This document shows positions 1 to 9,523 of a stretch of DNA of 33,857 nt, one piece after another. Source of the stretch: UBA1275 sp038124025. Lineage in GTDB: Bacteria; Bacteroidota; Rhodothermia; Balneolales; Balneolaceae. Numbering within the stretch: the stretch's first letter is position 1; each line of letters starts with the position of its first letter. Where the stretch lies: contig JAYPBC010000022.1 of assembly GCA_038124025.1 (NCBI GenBank), positions 1-33,857 of the forward strand, written 5' to 3'. The position numbers and the translations under genes are program-made. The notes below the pieces were generated by a model that was not told where the DNA came from, did not search any database, and saw nothing but the letters and a program-made list of their open reading frames with translations.

Positions 1-5
1 ATGCA

Positions 6-713
6 GTGATTCAAATAGAAAATCTAACTCGTACCTATCAGATGGGAGAAACCGAAGTACATGCACTTGCCGGAGTAAGTTTACAGGTTCAGCGTAATGA
101 ATATATAGCCATTATGGGGCCTTCAGGATCAGGAAAATCTACCCTCATGAACATGATTGGCTGCCTAGATACCCCTAGTTCTGGTGAATATATATTGAAT
201 GGTAATCGGGTTAGCCAAATGCATGATTCCGATTTAGCTGAAGTTAGAAACCGTGAGATCGGCTTTGTATTTCAAACCTTTAACTTACTTCCCAGAACTT
301 CGTGTTTAGCCAATGTAGAACTTCCATTGATATACGCAGGTATAAAAGCATTTGATCGCAAGGAAAGAGCTCTAGAGGTATTAGACAAGGTAGGCTTAGG
401 TGATAGAGTAGATCATAAACCTAATGAACTCTCTGGAGGTCAGCGTCAGCGTGTTGCAATAGCAAGAGCCCTTGTAAATTCCCCCTCAATTCTACTTGCG
501 GATGAGCCAACTGGAAATCTTGACACAAAGACGGGTGATGAAATCATGTTGCTCTTTGAAGAGTTATATAGAGCTGGAAACACCATTATATTGGTAACCC
601 ATGAAAACGAAATTGCCGAGTACTCTCGTCGCATAATCCGTTTACGTGATGGATTAGTTGAGCAAGATGAACCGGTCGATAATCCTGTTTTAGAACAAGA
701 AACAGTAGCTTAG
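6..713 (+). CDS. ABC transporter ATP-binding protein, MacB/LolD family
   Basis: 235-residue cytoplasmic ATPase that would power an inner-membrane permease of the MacB/LolCDE/FtsX-like group (lipoprotein release or macrolide/peptide export). Walker A GPSGSGKST is at residues 38-46, Q-loop Q90, signature LSGGQRQRV 142-150, Walker B ILLADEP 162-168 with D-loop NLD, and switch His199, so all ATPase motifs are intact. The N-terminal ENLTRTYQMGETEVHAL stretch is typical of the family. The start is GTG; a TGA at 7-9 in another frame makes a GTGA overlap, which would fit the end of an upstream gene, possibly the permease, outside the window. A longer N-terminus beginning before base 1 cannot be excluded. 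It converges with the next gene, one base between the stops. The exact substrate cannot be told from the ATPase alone. Confidence 0.93.
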   Translation: MIQIENLTRTYQMGETEVHALAGVSLQVQRNEYIAIMGPSGSGKSTLMNMIGCLDTPSSGEYILNGNRVSQMHDSDLAEVRNREIGFVFQTFNLLPRTSCLANVELPLIYAGIKAFDRKERALEVLDKVGLGDRVDHKPNELSGGQRQRVAIARALVNSPSILLADEPTGNLDTKTGDEIMLLFEELYRAGNTIILVTHENEIAEYSRRIIRLRDGLVEQDEPVDNPVLEQETVA

Positions 714-714
714 T

Positions 715-1701
715 CTAGTTTCTTAGTCCTATGCCAATACCCCCGTTAAAAGTGGTATACTCGGCGGTGGTTACCTCTGCGAAAATTCTAAATATGGCAA
801 GTTTGATTTGGGCACCTGCCATCACATGAATTCCTCCGTTATAGCTCTGTGAATAGGAAACAGGATCGCTTAATGTTGTTTGTGCGATACCAGAACCGAT
901 TACATAATCACCAAGCATATTTAATTCAAAAGTACCTGTCTGATAGCCCACTCCGGCATAAGCCGATAAAAAGGGGAGTGTTTTACCTATTAGGAGGTTG
1001 GCTACCATGGCTTCTGTAGCACTTTCCACTCTTTGATCTTGTGCTCCCTGATTAAATTCAAGATCAACCGCCATATTAAATTGAGTATAAGCAGCCATGA
1101 TCGTTAAATCGATAGGGAGTAACTTACCACCCGGAATCCATTGATTCAACTCATGCTTAATACCCACACCTACTAAATCTACATTTCCATAATCAAGTAT
1201 TTCGGTCTCTGGAACATAACGTACGGTAACATCAGTACCTAAAAACAGCCCGAGATTGGCCTGAACCATGGGTGTTGGGACATAGGGAAAATTTGTGCCT
1301 GCAGGTAGTGTAAGAGTAGAATTGTCAGGTAGCGTCAGTATTTGACCACTTGTGTTATCTCCGGCAATAGTGCTAGAAGTACCTGAGCTAACACTAATTC
1401 CTTCAAGTCCTATAGAGCCAGCATCAAATGACTGTTCAAGGGTAGGAACGGTGGCAACAGATGCGCGTAACTGCAGACTAAATCCGAGTGATTTTGTGGG
1501 TTTTGCTTTGGTAGTCCATCCCGAATTCAACCCAGAAATAATTCCATTTGGTAAAGGGCTTAAGTACGCTTTTGTTAAGGCATCTACATTATCACCACCT
1601 GCGTCGAGAAATTGCTCAATTTCTTTTAATTGTCCATGGGTGTCTTCAACAGGAACTAGGAATGAGGTTACTAAAATTAAGCTAAATAGAATTTTTTTCA
1701 T
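715..1701 (-). CDS. Secreted outer-membrane beta-barrel-like protein, DUF6588-like
   Basis: 328 residues with a clear signal peptide (MKKILFSLILVTSFLVPV, cleavage probably near residue 23, before QLKE). The mature start, with LTKAYLSPLPNGIISGLNSGW and a following TAKPTKSLGFSLQL strand, resembles what I remember of the DUF6588 family of FCB-group proteins; this is from memory, not a search. The rest is glycine-rich with alternating hydrophobic strands and ends in NGGIGIGLRN, as expected for a barrel or surface protein. No catalytic motif is visible. It lies about 195 bases downstream of rsgA on the same strand, so it may have its own promoter, though I see no convincing one. Function unknown. 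Confidence 0.8.
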   Translation of the reverse strand: MKKILFSLILVTSFLVPVEDTHGQLKEIEQFLDAGGDNVDALTKAYLSPLPNGIISGLNSGWTTKAKPTKSLGFSLQLRASVATVPTLEQSFDAGSIGLEGISVSSGTSSTIAGDNTSGQILTLPDNSTLTLPAGTNFPYVPTPMVQANLGLFLGTDVTVRYVPETEILDYGNVDLVGVGIKHELNQWIPGGKLLPIDLTIMAAYTQFNMAVDLEFNQGAQDQRVESATEAMVANLLIGKTLPFLSAYAGVGYQTGTFELNMLGDYVIGSGIAQTTLSDPVSYSQSYNGGIHVMAGAQIKLAIFRIFAEVTTAEYTTFNGGIGIGLRN

Positions 1702-1896
1702 CGGTATATATTCAATAGTTAAACGTGACTTGATTCTCCTGCCTGCAGATTGACAGATCCATTACAATTTGCAAGTTTATGGTTGTTGGACCTCTATCAA
1801 TAGGTATTTGACCGTGAATCAATGGCCAAAAGAATAAACACTGAGAAATATAGGCAAAGAAATAAATGAATAGAAATTTTGTCTATTATATAACTT

Positions 1897-2850
1897 CTAA
1901 TCTTTAGAGGAGTCAATCATATTCATGTACGATAAATAACGTGATGGGGCAATTAGTCCTTGGTCCACTGCTTCTAATACTCCACAGGAGGGTTCATGTA
2001 TATGTGTGCATGTATTAAATTTACATGTTTCTCTGGCAGATAGCATTTCGGGAAAGTACAACGATATCTCCCAATCCTCAATGTTATATAATCCAAATTC
2101 CCTAATTCCTGGAGTATCTGCTAAATAACCACCAAAGGGTAAGGGTACTAACTTTGCAAAGGTGGTTGTGTGTTTACCTTTATTTGAATAACTAGAGATT
2201 TCAGCTGTTTTTTCGTCCAACCGCACATCCATTGCATTCAGAAGGCTTGTTTTTCCAACGCCTGAAGGTCCAATAAACACACTCGTTTTGTCTTTGAGTT
2301 TTGCTTTTATCTCATCAATACTAGTTGGAGTATTTATACTACCGTGTAGCACATGATATCCTAAATCCTCATATAAGGTCGAAATGTGGGCCAATTCTTT
2401 TAAATCGGCGTCATTAGCCAAGTCTAGTTTGTTAAAAAACAAGACAGGAGTAACTTGATATGCTTCACAGCTAACTAAAAAGCGATCTATAAAACCGGTT
2501 TTATAAGTTGGTTGCCTTATTGAACATACTAATATGGCATAATCAATGTTAGAAACCAGTATTTGTTGTCCTCGCCGGCCATGTGTAGCCTTTCGAGTTA
2601 GGTAGTTTTTGCGATTAAGTATATCCGTAATTTGAGCTGTATTATCCTCATTTAAAGAAAAATGAACAAAATCACCCACCGCGATTGGATTCGTTTGGCC
2701 TGAATGAGTTTGACGAAATTTACCAGGTAATCTTGCTGCGTGTATAGCGCCATTATTGTCTTGAATATTATACCAGCTCCCTGTCGACTGAATTACTCGA
2801 GCAACCTGAGAACCATGATCTTCGGTAGAAGGGTTTAATGGCATGCGCAA
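1897..2850 (-). CDS. rsgA: Ribosome small-subunit-dependent GTPase A
   Basis: Circularly permuted GTPase that checks and releases factors during late 30S maturation. Order seen: N-terminal OB fold (about 14-85), G4 NKLD at 140-143 ahead of G1 GPSGVGKTS 194-202, G3 DTPG 245-248, then a zinc site Cys276, Cys281, His283, Cys289. This permuted order is diagnostic. The longest frame starts at TTG (2850); an ATG two codons in (2844) is equally possible and gives 315 residues; neither has a clear ribosome binding site. It follows lon by 15-21 bases on the same strand, so the two are probably co-transcribed. Confidence 0.95.
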   Translation of the reverse strand: MRMPLNPSTEDHGSQVARVIQSTGSWYNIQDNNGAIHAARLPGKFRQTHSGQTNPIAVGDFVHFSLNEDNTAQITDILNRKNYLTRKATHGRRGQQILVSNIDYAILVCSIRQPTYKTGFIDRFLVSCEAYQVTPVLFFNKLDLANDADLKELAHISTLYEDLGYHVLHGSINTPTSIDEIKAKLKDKTSVFIGPSGVGKTSLLNAMDVRLDEKTAEISSYSNKGKHTTTFAKLVPLPFGGYLADTPGIREFGLYNIEDWEISLYFPEMLSARETCKFNTCTHIHEPSCGVLEAVDQGLIAPSRYLSYMNMIDSSKD

Positions 2851-2865
2851 GTTATTTGCTGATGT

Positions 2866-5331
2866 TTAGGATTCATTTTTTGAAGCCTTAGGGCGTTTAA
2901 AAAAATCATGAGGATTATTTATAGCCTTTTTTTCCAGTAATTTTGGTAGTACTTGATCCATCTGTGTAACATAAGAAATAGTTAAGTCACCTATCACATC
3001 CTGTTCAATCTCAGCTACATCCTTTTCATTTTTACTTGGTAGAACGACTTCTTTGATACTAGCACGTTTTGCAGCCAAAACTTTTTCTTTAATTCCACCA
3101 ACCGCAAGAACCAATCCTCTTAAGGTTATTTCTCCAGTTAAGGCAATATCACCTTTAACCTTTCGCTGGGTGAATATAGATGCTAAGGCACTCATAATGG
3201 AGACTCCTGCTGACGGGCCATCTTTTGGTGTAGCACCTGCAGGGACATGCAAGTGAATATCCCATTGAGTGAAGGCATTTTCTGGAATATCTAGTTTTTT
3301 GGAATGAGCCTTAAGATAGGAGAGAGCCAACTGTGCAGATTCTTTCATAACATCACCCAGTTGGCCTGTTATGTGTAATTTACCACTTCCTGGACTCACG
3401 CTAGCTTCAATAAATAATATGTCACCACCGAATGGTGTCCAAGCTAAGCCTGTAGCCACTCCTGGGACTTGTGTTCGCTCGGCAGAGTCTTTTTGAAACT
3501 TGGGTTTACCTAGTAAGTCCTCAATATCTTTTTCATTTACTGCTGCCTCATCAATTTCATTTAGAGCCACTTTGGCTGCAATACCTCTGCAAACAGAGGC
3601 AATTTCACGATCTAAATTTCGAACTCCAGATTCTCGAGTATATTGTTCTATTACCTTTGCTAAACCAGCATCATCTAAGACCAACTGATCAGTCTTAAGC
3701 CCATTTTCTGAGATCTGCTTAGGGAGAAGATATTTCTTCGCAATTTGAGTCTTTTCTTCTTGAGTGTACCCACTAATTGGGATGATCTCCATACGATCTC
3801 TTAGTGGAGCGGGAATAGTATCAAGGCTGTTTGCAGTCGCAATGAATAGTACCTTAGATAAGTCATATTCAAGTTCTAAATAATTGTCACTAAAGGTATT
3901 ATTTTGTTCTGGGTCTAAAACCTCTAAGAGTGCAGAGGTAGGATCTCCACGATAATCAGCACCAACCTTATCGATTTCATCCAGCATGATGACAGGATTT
4001 CCTTTGCCTGCTTTTTTCATAGACCGTAGAATTCTTCCGGGTAAAGCACCAATATAGGTTCTGCGATGACCCCGAATTTCGGCTTCATCTCGGATTCCGC
4101 CCAAGCTAAAGCGTTCGAATTTTCGGTCTAATGATCGTGCAATAGACTTACCTAGAGAAGTCTTACCCACACCTGGAGGGCCATAAAAGCACAGTATTGG
4201 GGCCTTCATATCGTTCTTTAGTTTGAGCACCGCCAAATATTCGATGATGCGCTTCTTTACTTTTTCAAGTCCATAATGGTCATCGTCAAGTATGGATTTG
4301 GCATAAGCTAAATCTAGTTTGTCTTCGGAATAATCGTTCCAGGGTAAGTCCAAAATCCATTCAACATAGGAATGAATGATACCATAGTTGGGTGAGGCAT
4401 TCGGAGTCATTTCAAGTCGCTGTAACTCTTTTTCAGTCACCTCCCGAACATCATCGGGTAAGTCTTTTTCGTCAAGTTTGTTTTTTAGCTTTTGAATATC
4501 CTGTTGTTCGGCATCTTCCCCAAGTTCTTCTTGGATTGCTTTCATTTGTTGCCGTAAAAAGAACTCTCTTTGCTGATCATCAATGTCAGACTTTACTTTA
4601 CTTCTTATTCGTTCGCTGACATCTAGTACTTGAAGTTCTTGTTCTAGAAAACCCATTATATCGCGTAGATTCTCCGAAAATTTTTGTTGTTCAAGTAGGC
4701 GCTGCTTTTCCGTTAAATCAACATTTAAGTTTGATGCTATAAAGTTGAGTAGGAAAATAGGGCTATTTATGTTGTTGACAGCCACGGCAGCCTCAGATGG
4801 AATATTTGGAGACTTGTTTATGATATTCGCAGCTGTTTCTTTGATGTTCCGCACCGAAGCATCTAGTTCGACTCCCTCAATATCCATTTGTTTTGGATAA
4901 GAAAAGGTCGTTGCCTTAAAATAGGGCTGTTCCTCAGTGAACTCATCTATTTGAAAGAGTGATTTACCTTGTATCACTATACTTCGAGTACCATCTGGCA
5001 TTTTGATGAGCTTTAAAATCTGAGCTACCGTACCCACACGGTGTAAATCATCATACCCTGGCTCCTCAATATTTATGTCCTTTTGAGTCACTACCCCAAT
5101 AATCTTGTCTGCAGCATAAGCATCTTTCACAAGTCGTAGAGATCGATCTCTTCCCACAGTAATGGGAACAACTACTCCTGGGAATAAAACAGTATTTTTG
5201 AGTGAAAGTATAGGCAGAGATTCTGGGACCTCAGATTCGGTAAGTGCTCGCTCTTCTTCTTCGGACATGAGAGGTATAGCCTGCTCAAAATCTTCCATCT
5301 GCTCGTCAGTATCGTCAAAAAAATTAATCAA
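2866..5331 (-). CDS. lon: ATP-dependent Lon protease
   Basis: Hexameric AAA+ serine protease that degrades misfolded and regulatory proteins in the cytoplasm. The LonA layout is complete: N-terminal LAN domain (about 38-235, beginning LPILSLKNTVLFPG), coiled-coil linker with FLRQQMKAIQEELGE, Walker A GPPGVGKTS at 384-392, Walker B VIMLDEIDK, and the protease domain with catalytic Ser707 in DGPSAG and Lys750 in GGIKEK, the usual 43-residue spacing. The longest frame opens with TTG at 5331; the first ATG is codon 12 (5298). Residues 1-35 are acidic and poorly conserved, so the start is uncertain. The 167 bases upstream hold a possible control region with two 9-base near-repeats. rsgA follows closely. 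Confidence 0.96.
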   Translation of the reverse strand: MINFFDDTDEQMEDFEQAIPLMSEEEERALTESEVPESLPILSLKNTVLFPGVVVPITVGRDRSLRLVKDAYAADKIIGVVTQKDINIEEPGYDDLHRVGTVAQILKLIKMPDGTRSIVIQGKSLFQIDEFTEEQPYFKATTFSYPKQMDIEGVELDASVRNIKETAANIINKSPNIPSEAAVAVNNINSPIFLLNFIASNLNVDLTEKQRLLEQQKFSENLRDIMGFLEQELQVLDVSERIRSKVKSDIDDQQREFFLRQQMKAIQEELGEDAEQQDIQKLKNKLDEKDLPDDVREVTEKELQRLEMTPNASPNYGIIHSYVEWILDLPWNDYSEDKLDLAYAKSILDDDHYGLEKVKKRIIEYLAVLKLKNDMKAPILCFYGPPGVGKTSLGKSIARSLDRKFERFSLGGIRDEAEIRGHRRTYIGALPGRILRSMKKAGKGNPVIMLDEIDKVGADYRGDPTSALLEVLDPEQNNTFSDNYLELEYDLSKVLFIATANSLDTIPAPLRDRMEIIPISGYTQEEKTQIAKKYLLPKQISENGLKTDQLVLDDAGLAKVIEQYTRESGVRNLDREIASVCRGIAAKVALNEIDEAAVNEKDIEDLLGKPKFQKDSAERTQVPGVATGLAWTPFGGDILFIEASVSPGSGKLHITGQLGDVMKESAQLALSYLKAHSKKLDIPENAFTQWDIHLHVPAGATPKDGPSAGVSIMSALASIFTQRKVKGDIALTGEITLRGLVLAVGGIKEKVLAAKRASIKEVVLPSKNEKDVAEIEQDVIGDLTISYVTQMDQVLPKLLEKKAINNPHDFFKRPKASKNES

Positions 5332-5436
5332 AATAATTACTTGTGTGATTTATAAACATCTTGTTTTAGTTTTTCAAAGCAATAAATAAGCCAGATTATG
5401 ACTCGAGAACAAATGGGCAGAATTTTTTTTGGCTGT

Positions 5437-5468
5437 CAGTAATTGACCATAAATTCTAGCAGTGATTG
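5437..5468. repeat. Pair of 9-base near-identical direct repeats upstream of lon
   Basis: CAGTAATTG (5437-5445) and CAGTGATTG (5460-5468) match at 8 of 9 bases with starts 23 bases apart, roughly two helical turns. A perfect TTGACA reads toward lon on the minus strand at 5472-5467, overlapping the second copy, but no good -10 box sits at the right distance. The arrangement could be an activator or repressor site of lon. Chance similarity is quite possible in AT-rich sequence. Confidence 0.25.
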
Positions 5469-5498
5469 TCAAATTGTCATTTAAATAGATTTGCTGGG

Positions 5499-7115
5499 CT
5501 AAAGGCGAATATTGAACCCGCCAAAACCCACTGAACTTGGCATTATATTCCCATTATCAGTTACTAGGGGCCAGCGACCACTTAATTCTACTTCTAGCAT
5601 TGATCCTGCTAAACGTAGGCCAATGGAAATATCATCTCCCCAAATAGTAGAATTGGTATATCCACTAGAAACAATTATTCCTTTGATCGGTTGTATACTA
5701 GCACCAGCGCTGTAGGTCCAACCTGGTACACTAAAAAATGTAGTAAACAAAGCGTATTGAAGATCTGCTTGAACCGACCATCTATTCCAAAGTAAGTGTA
5801 CGCCTACTTGTGCTTTGGTAGGTAATAGTACAGTATTTTTCATGCGGCTTAAGGGAGTGTTTTTAAGTTGTTCTAGTTGTCCGTTAGTTTCTAAAAAGTA
5901 GAAATACTGTTCTGGACTTCCTTCATACATCGGTAAGTTTTTTTCCACCGCCTGGTCCAACTGAGTTGGCTCATCTACCGTTGACGAACCTTCGAATACT
6001 AAGTTAACTCCTTCATTATACTCAATGTATCCTATATCATTTATGGAAAAAGCAATATGTAAAGCTCTGGCTACTTTAGGGCTTGACTTAGAAACTAAGC
6101 TTAATTCATTAGCTAGATTTCGAGTGTATCGAAGGCCTACATCCATGGCAAAACCCAATCCTTCTTTAAAGTCTTTAATTGAAGCTGGATAAAGATGATT
6201 CATTTTGGGTTGAGACAGGGTAGAAGGTATACCTGAGGTATGTAAACTGTTTAAGTAGTCAGAATAGAGTCCGGCGGATTCAATCATGAGGGCTTGAAAT
6301 AATTCATTACTCTCTTGATAGTACGTTGACTCAGAACGACTCATTGAATGAGACCCAGCCATAATAACTCTTGGACTAAATCCCAGACTAAATTGATCTG
6401 ATACTGGAGTAAAGTCGCTGAAAATATCCAGACGTTCACTGTAATTAATACCGACTGCAAGATAGCTTATTTCATCTTGTGCTAACCACTGTGTTCTTTT
6501 TGGACCCGCTGGACTCAGGTAGTATTCATCATCGTACCAACCACGGCTAACTTGAAAGGATTGTTTAAACACATATTCTGCATATAGACCGACAGAAATT
6601 TGTTCATTCTGATATCCTAGCGATAGTAGTTCCTGCGTAATAGACGAACGAAAATGAGAAGGTTCAGTTTTACTGGTTATCAGGCGATTAAGTTCGCTTT
6701 GGTTTTGTCTGAGTGAATTTGGCGCCGGCAAGCTTACGGGCTCATAGGGTTCATAAATCATTAACCAATTGGCTATGTCTGATTTTCCGGTAGTGTTAGT
6801 GGATAAATTGGGATGAACCATCGAAAGTAATCCTGATTGTAGCGTCCATTTTTTTTCGGAGTTGAATTGAATATTCGCTGGATTCACTCGCAGTCCATGA
6901 ACTCCAGAGAGATAACTAACACCAGAACCACCCATACTGGGTAAAATTGTGGGGGCACTACCATAAATTTCCACCGTGCGTACACTTGATTGTTGAGCTT
7001 GAAGAGACGAAGGATGTCGGTAAAATGATAATCCAGCTATAACTATTATAACGGTTACCCTAAGACGCCTAATTACTGGGTTAGGGCCAATTAGTATGTT
7101 CAGTCCTCTGTACAT
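5499..7115 (-). CDS. Unknown outer-membrane beta-barrel-like protein
   Basis: 538 residues. After a basic N-terminus there is a hydrophobic core (VTVIIVIAGLSFY, about 21-33) and a likely signal-peptidase site near LQAQQSS (39-45). The mature start contains GVSYLSGVHGLRVNPANIQF, a style typical of FCB-group barrel proteins of the PorV/DUF5723 kind, and the protein ends in a short aromatic strand (GGFNIRL). Long stretches alternate polar and hydrophobic residues. I do not recognise a specific family and see no enzymatic motif. It starts 32 bases after the pcrA stop on the same strand, so it is probably transcribed with rsmB-valS-pcrA, an odd place for a surface protein. About 167 bases separate its stop from the lon start. 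Confidence 0.78.
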   Translation of the reverse strand: MYRGLNILIGPNPVIRRLRVTVIIVIAGLSFYRHPSSLQAQQSSVRTVEIYGSAPTILPSMGGSGVSYLSGVHGLRVNPANIQFNSEKKWTLQSGLLSMVHPNLSTNTTGKSDIANWLMIYEPYEPVSLPAPNSLRQNQSELNRLITSKTEPSHFRSSITQELLSLGYQNEQISVGLYAEYVFKQSFQVSRGWYDDEYYLSPAGPKRTQWLAQDEISYLAVGINYSERLDIFSDFTPVSDQFSLGFSPRVIMAGSHSMSRSESTYYQESNELFQALMIESAGLYSDYLNSLHTSGIPSTLSQPKMNHLYPASIKDFKEGLGFAMDVGLRYTRNLANELSLVSKSSPKVARALHIAFSINDIGYIEYNEGVNLVFEGSSTVDEPTQLDQAVEKNLPMYEGSPEQYFYFLETNGQLEQLKNTPLSRMKNTVLLPTKAQVGVHLLWNRWSVQADLQYALFTTFFSVPGWTYSAGASIQPIKGIIVSSGYTNSTIWGDDISIGLRLAGSMLEVELSGRWPLVTDNGNIMPSSVGFGGFNIRL

Positions 7116-7147
7116 GGTTGGCGCTTCGCACTTATAGTTCCAAGCAA

Positions 7148-9520
7148 CTAATCGTCGATAATAGATAGAGGAGCTGCTTGAAGCATTAGTTTTTTCTGAC
7201 CTCGATTTTTGAAAAATACAACAACTTTTGTCTGGGTTCCACTGCCACTGCGACTCATAATTTTTCCAGTCCCAAATTTGTCATGAACCACCACAGCTCC
7301 AACAACAAAAGGATCATTTCCTTCATTAAGATCATAGTCAATCCTGCCTAAAGAAGAATAGCTCTTATAAGAAGGACTTTTACCACTCGAGTCATATTCA
7401 ATGGTGGTTCCAAGATTACTTTTTCGTTTCTGAGCAGAATCCGCATACTCAATGGGACTTGTTACTCTTTCTGTGATGTTGTTATCATTAGAAGCATTAG
7501 AACCGCTGGTAGACATAAAACGGTCACTTCGTTGACGAAGGGTAGCACCTGTTTCGGTGCGAACCACCGATGGGTCTACTTCATCCAGAAATCGGGATCG
7601 CATTTGTCGCTGCTCTTCCCCGTATTTGAAGCGACTGCTACAATGACTAAAATAGAGTCGTTCTTGGGCTCGGGTTATTGCCACGTAAAACAGTCGACGC
7701 TCTTCCTCTATGTCTTCGTCAAAACCCTCTTTGGCACCAACGGGAAACAAGTTTTCTTCAAGCCCCACTACAAAAACGACAGGAAATTCTAAGCCCTTAG
7801 AACCATGAACGGTCATTAAGGTGACTGCTGGTTTGTTCTCGTCGAATTTATCTCCGTCAGTGACTAGGCTAATTTCCTGTAAAAAGGCACTTAATGAGGT
7901 TTTATTGTCTTGTTTCTCGTAATAACTTATTGCATTGATGAATTCTAGTATATTTTCTCGCCGCATTAAACTCTCATGAGATTGCTCTTCGACCAACATT
8001 TTCATGTATCCTGATTTATCTAATAAATCGCGGGTGAGTTCATGAAGCTTCACTTGTTTTGATTCGAGGGCCTTCCGGAATTCGTTCATCATATTCACAA
8101 ATTCTCTAATTCGAACTTTTGCAGGGCGATATACTTGTGTCTGTTCTACATTTTCTAACAATTCCCATACCCTAAGCCCCTGATCTCGAGCAGTTTTACG
8201 AACATCATTGATAGATTTTTGCCCAATACCTCTTGAGGGTTCGTTGATAATGCGAATTAGATTGGTTTCATCAAATGGATTCACTAAGAGTTTTAGGTAT
8301 GCAAGTACATCCTTGATTTCTTTTCGCTGATAAAAGGATAGGCCCCCAATAAGTTGATAATCGATCTTATGGCGTCTAAAAGCCTCTTCAAAAACCCTAG
8401 ATTGGTAGTTAGTCCGGTATAGTACGGCGAATTGGTTGTAGTTAAATGAGTTTTGTTGCCGAAGTTTTAAGATATACTGAGCAATTCGGTTGGCCTCATC
8501 TCGCTCATCAAAATTTTCAAGAACAGTAATGGGTTCACCAAAATCCTTCTTTGTCCAAAGTGTTTTATCTAGCTGTTTTTCGTTTTTCTTAATTATTGAG
8601 TCTGCACAGGACAAGATAGATTTAGTAGAGCGGTAATTTTGCTCTAAGGGAACTTGATGAGCATTGGTATAATCTTGCTTAAAGTTTAGAATATTAGAAA
8701 TATCAGCCCCACGAAAAGAGTAGATACTTTGGGCGTCATCACCAACTACGCAAAGGTTGTGATGTTTATCAGCTAACATTTTGGTTACCTTGTACTGGGC
8801 ATGATTGGTATCTTGATACTCGTCTATGAGAATATATCGAAATCGTTTTTGATACTTTTCCAACAGCTCTGAATCGCTTTCAAAGAGTTCTATGGGCAGC
8901 ACCAACAAGTCATCAAAATCCATAGCATTACTCTCTTTCAGTCTTTTCTTATAGATCGTATATACTTTTGAAGTGATATCATCCAGTGTCGATCCTATAA
9001 ATTTTTTTGCATAAATCTCGGAATCAATTAATTGATTTTTAGCATCACTAATTTTGTATTGTATGGTCCTTGGCTTTATTTGTTTGGGGTCATAATTGAG
9101 TTCTTGAAGAATCTGCTTTATGACGGTCTGGGCGTCAGAAGTGTCGTAAATTGTAAAATCTTGACCAAAACCCAGTTTTTTTGCTTCTACCCGAAGTATC
9201 CTTGAAAAAACCGAGTGAAAAGTACCCATCCATAAACTATGAGCTGGGTCCCCAATAAGCTGAACAATCCGATCCTTCATCTCCCGTGCGGCTTTATTGG
9301 TAAATGTCAAAGCCAGTATCTCCTGTGGAGCAGCTTTAAATTGCTGAAGCAAATAGGCGATTCTATAGGTTAACACCCTTGTTTTTCCTGAGCCAGCCCC
9401 GGCAACAATAAGGAGAGGTCCGTCAGTATGAGTGACCGCCTCGAGTTGTTGGGGATTTAAACCCTCCAAAAAAGTGGGTCGATTCGATTGAGATGAAGAG
9501 GAGAGGGTGAAGCTCTTCAT
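7148..9520 (-). CDS. pcrA: UvrD/PcrA-type DNA helicase
   Basis: 790-residue superfamily 1A 3'-5' helicase used in nucleotide excision repair and clearing of replication obstacles. Seen: Q motif LNPQQLEAV (21-29), motif I GAGSGKT (41-47), Ia LTFTNKAA, motif II DEYQD (233-237), motif III GDDAQSIYSFRGAD, motif IV EQNYRST, motif V TVHGSKGLEFPVV and motif VI VAITRAQERL. The C-terminus (VGAVVVHDKFGTGKI through SIIDD) is the small Tudor-like RNA-polymerase-binding domain found in PcrA/UvrD, which favours these over Rep. An SQSN-type polar stretch precedes the Q motif. It starts 3 bases after valS ends. Confidence 0.95.
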   Translation of the reverse strand: MKSFTLSSSSQSNRPTFLEGLNPQQLEAVTHTDGPLLIVAGAGSGKTRVLTYRIAYLLQQFKAAPQEILALTFTNKAAREMKDRIVQLIGDPAHSLWMGTFHSVFSRILRVEAKKLGFGQDFTIYDTSDAQTVIKQILQELNYDPKQIKPRTIQYKISDAKNQLIDSEIYAKKFIGSTLDDITSKVYTIYKKRLKESNAMDFDDLLVLPIELFESDSELLEKYQKRFRYILIDEYQDTNHAQYKVTKMLADKHHNLCVVGDDAQSIYSFRGADISNILNFKQDYTNAHQVPLEQNYRSTKSILSCADSIIKKNEKQLDKTLWTKKDFGEPITVLENFDERDEANRIAQYILKLRQQNSFNYNQFAVLYRTNYQSRVFEEAFRRHKIDYQLIGGLSFYQRKEIKDVLAYLKLLVNPFDETNLIRIINEPSRGIGQKSINDVRKTARDQGLRVWELLENVEQTQVYRPAKVRIREFVNMMNEFRKALESKQVKLHELTRDLLDKSGYMKMLVEEQSHESLMRRENILEFINAISYYEKQDNKTSLSAFLQEISLVTDGDKFDENKPAVTLMTVHGSKGLEFPVVFVVGLEENLFPVGAKEGFDEDIEEERRLFYVAITRAQERLYFSHCSSRFKYGEEQRQMRSRFLDEVDPSVVRTETGATLRQRSDRFMSTSGSNASNDNNITERVTSPIEYADSAQKRKSNLGTTIEYDSSGKSPSYKSYSSLGRIDYDLNEGNDPFVVGAVVVHDKFGTGKIMSRSGSGTQTKVVVFFKNRGQKKLMLQAAPLSIIDD

Positions 9521-9523
9521 TTC

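Noticed and set aside
1352..1753. 133-codon plus-strand frame
   Set aside because: Lies antisense to the DUF6588-like gene, has no protein-like motif, and the minus-strand gene has a signal peptide and barrel composition.
1860..1896. Possible terminator hairpin AATAGA/TCTATT after rsgA
   Set aside because: Six AT-rich pairs with no proper T-run on the minus strand; too weak to call.
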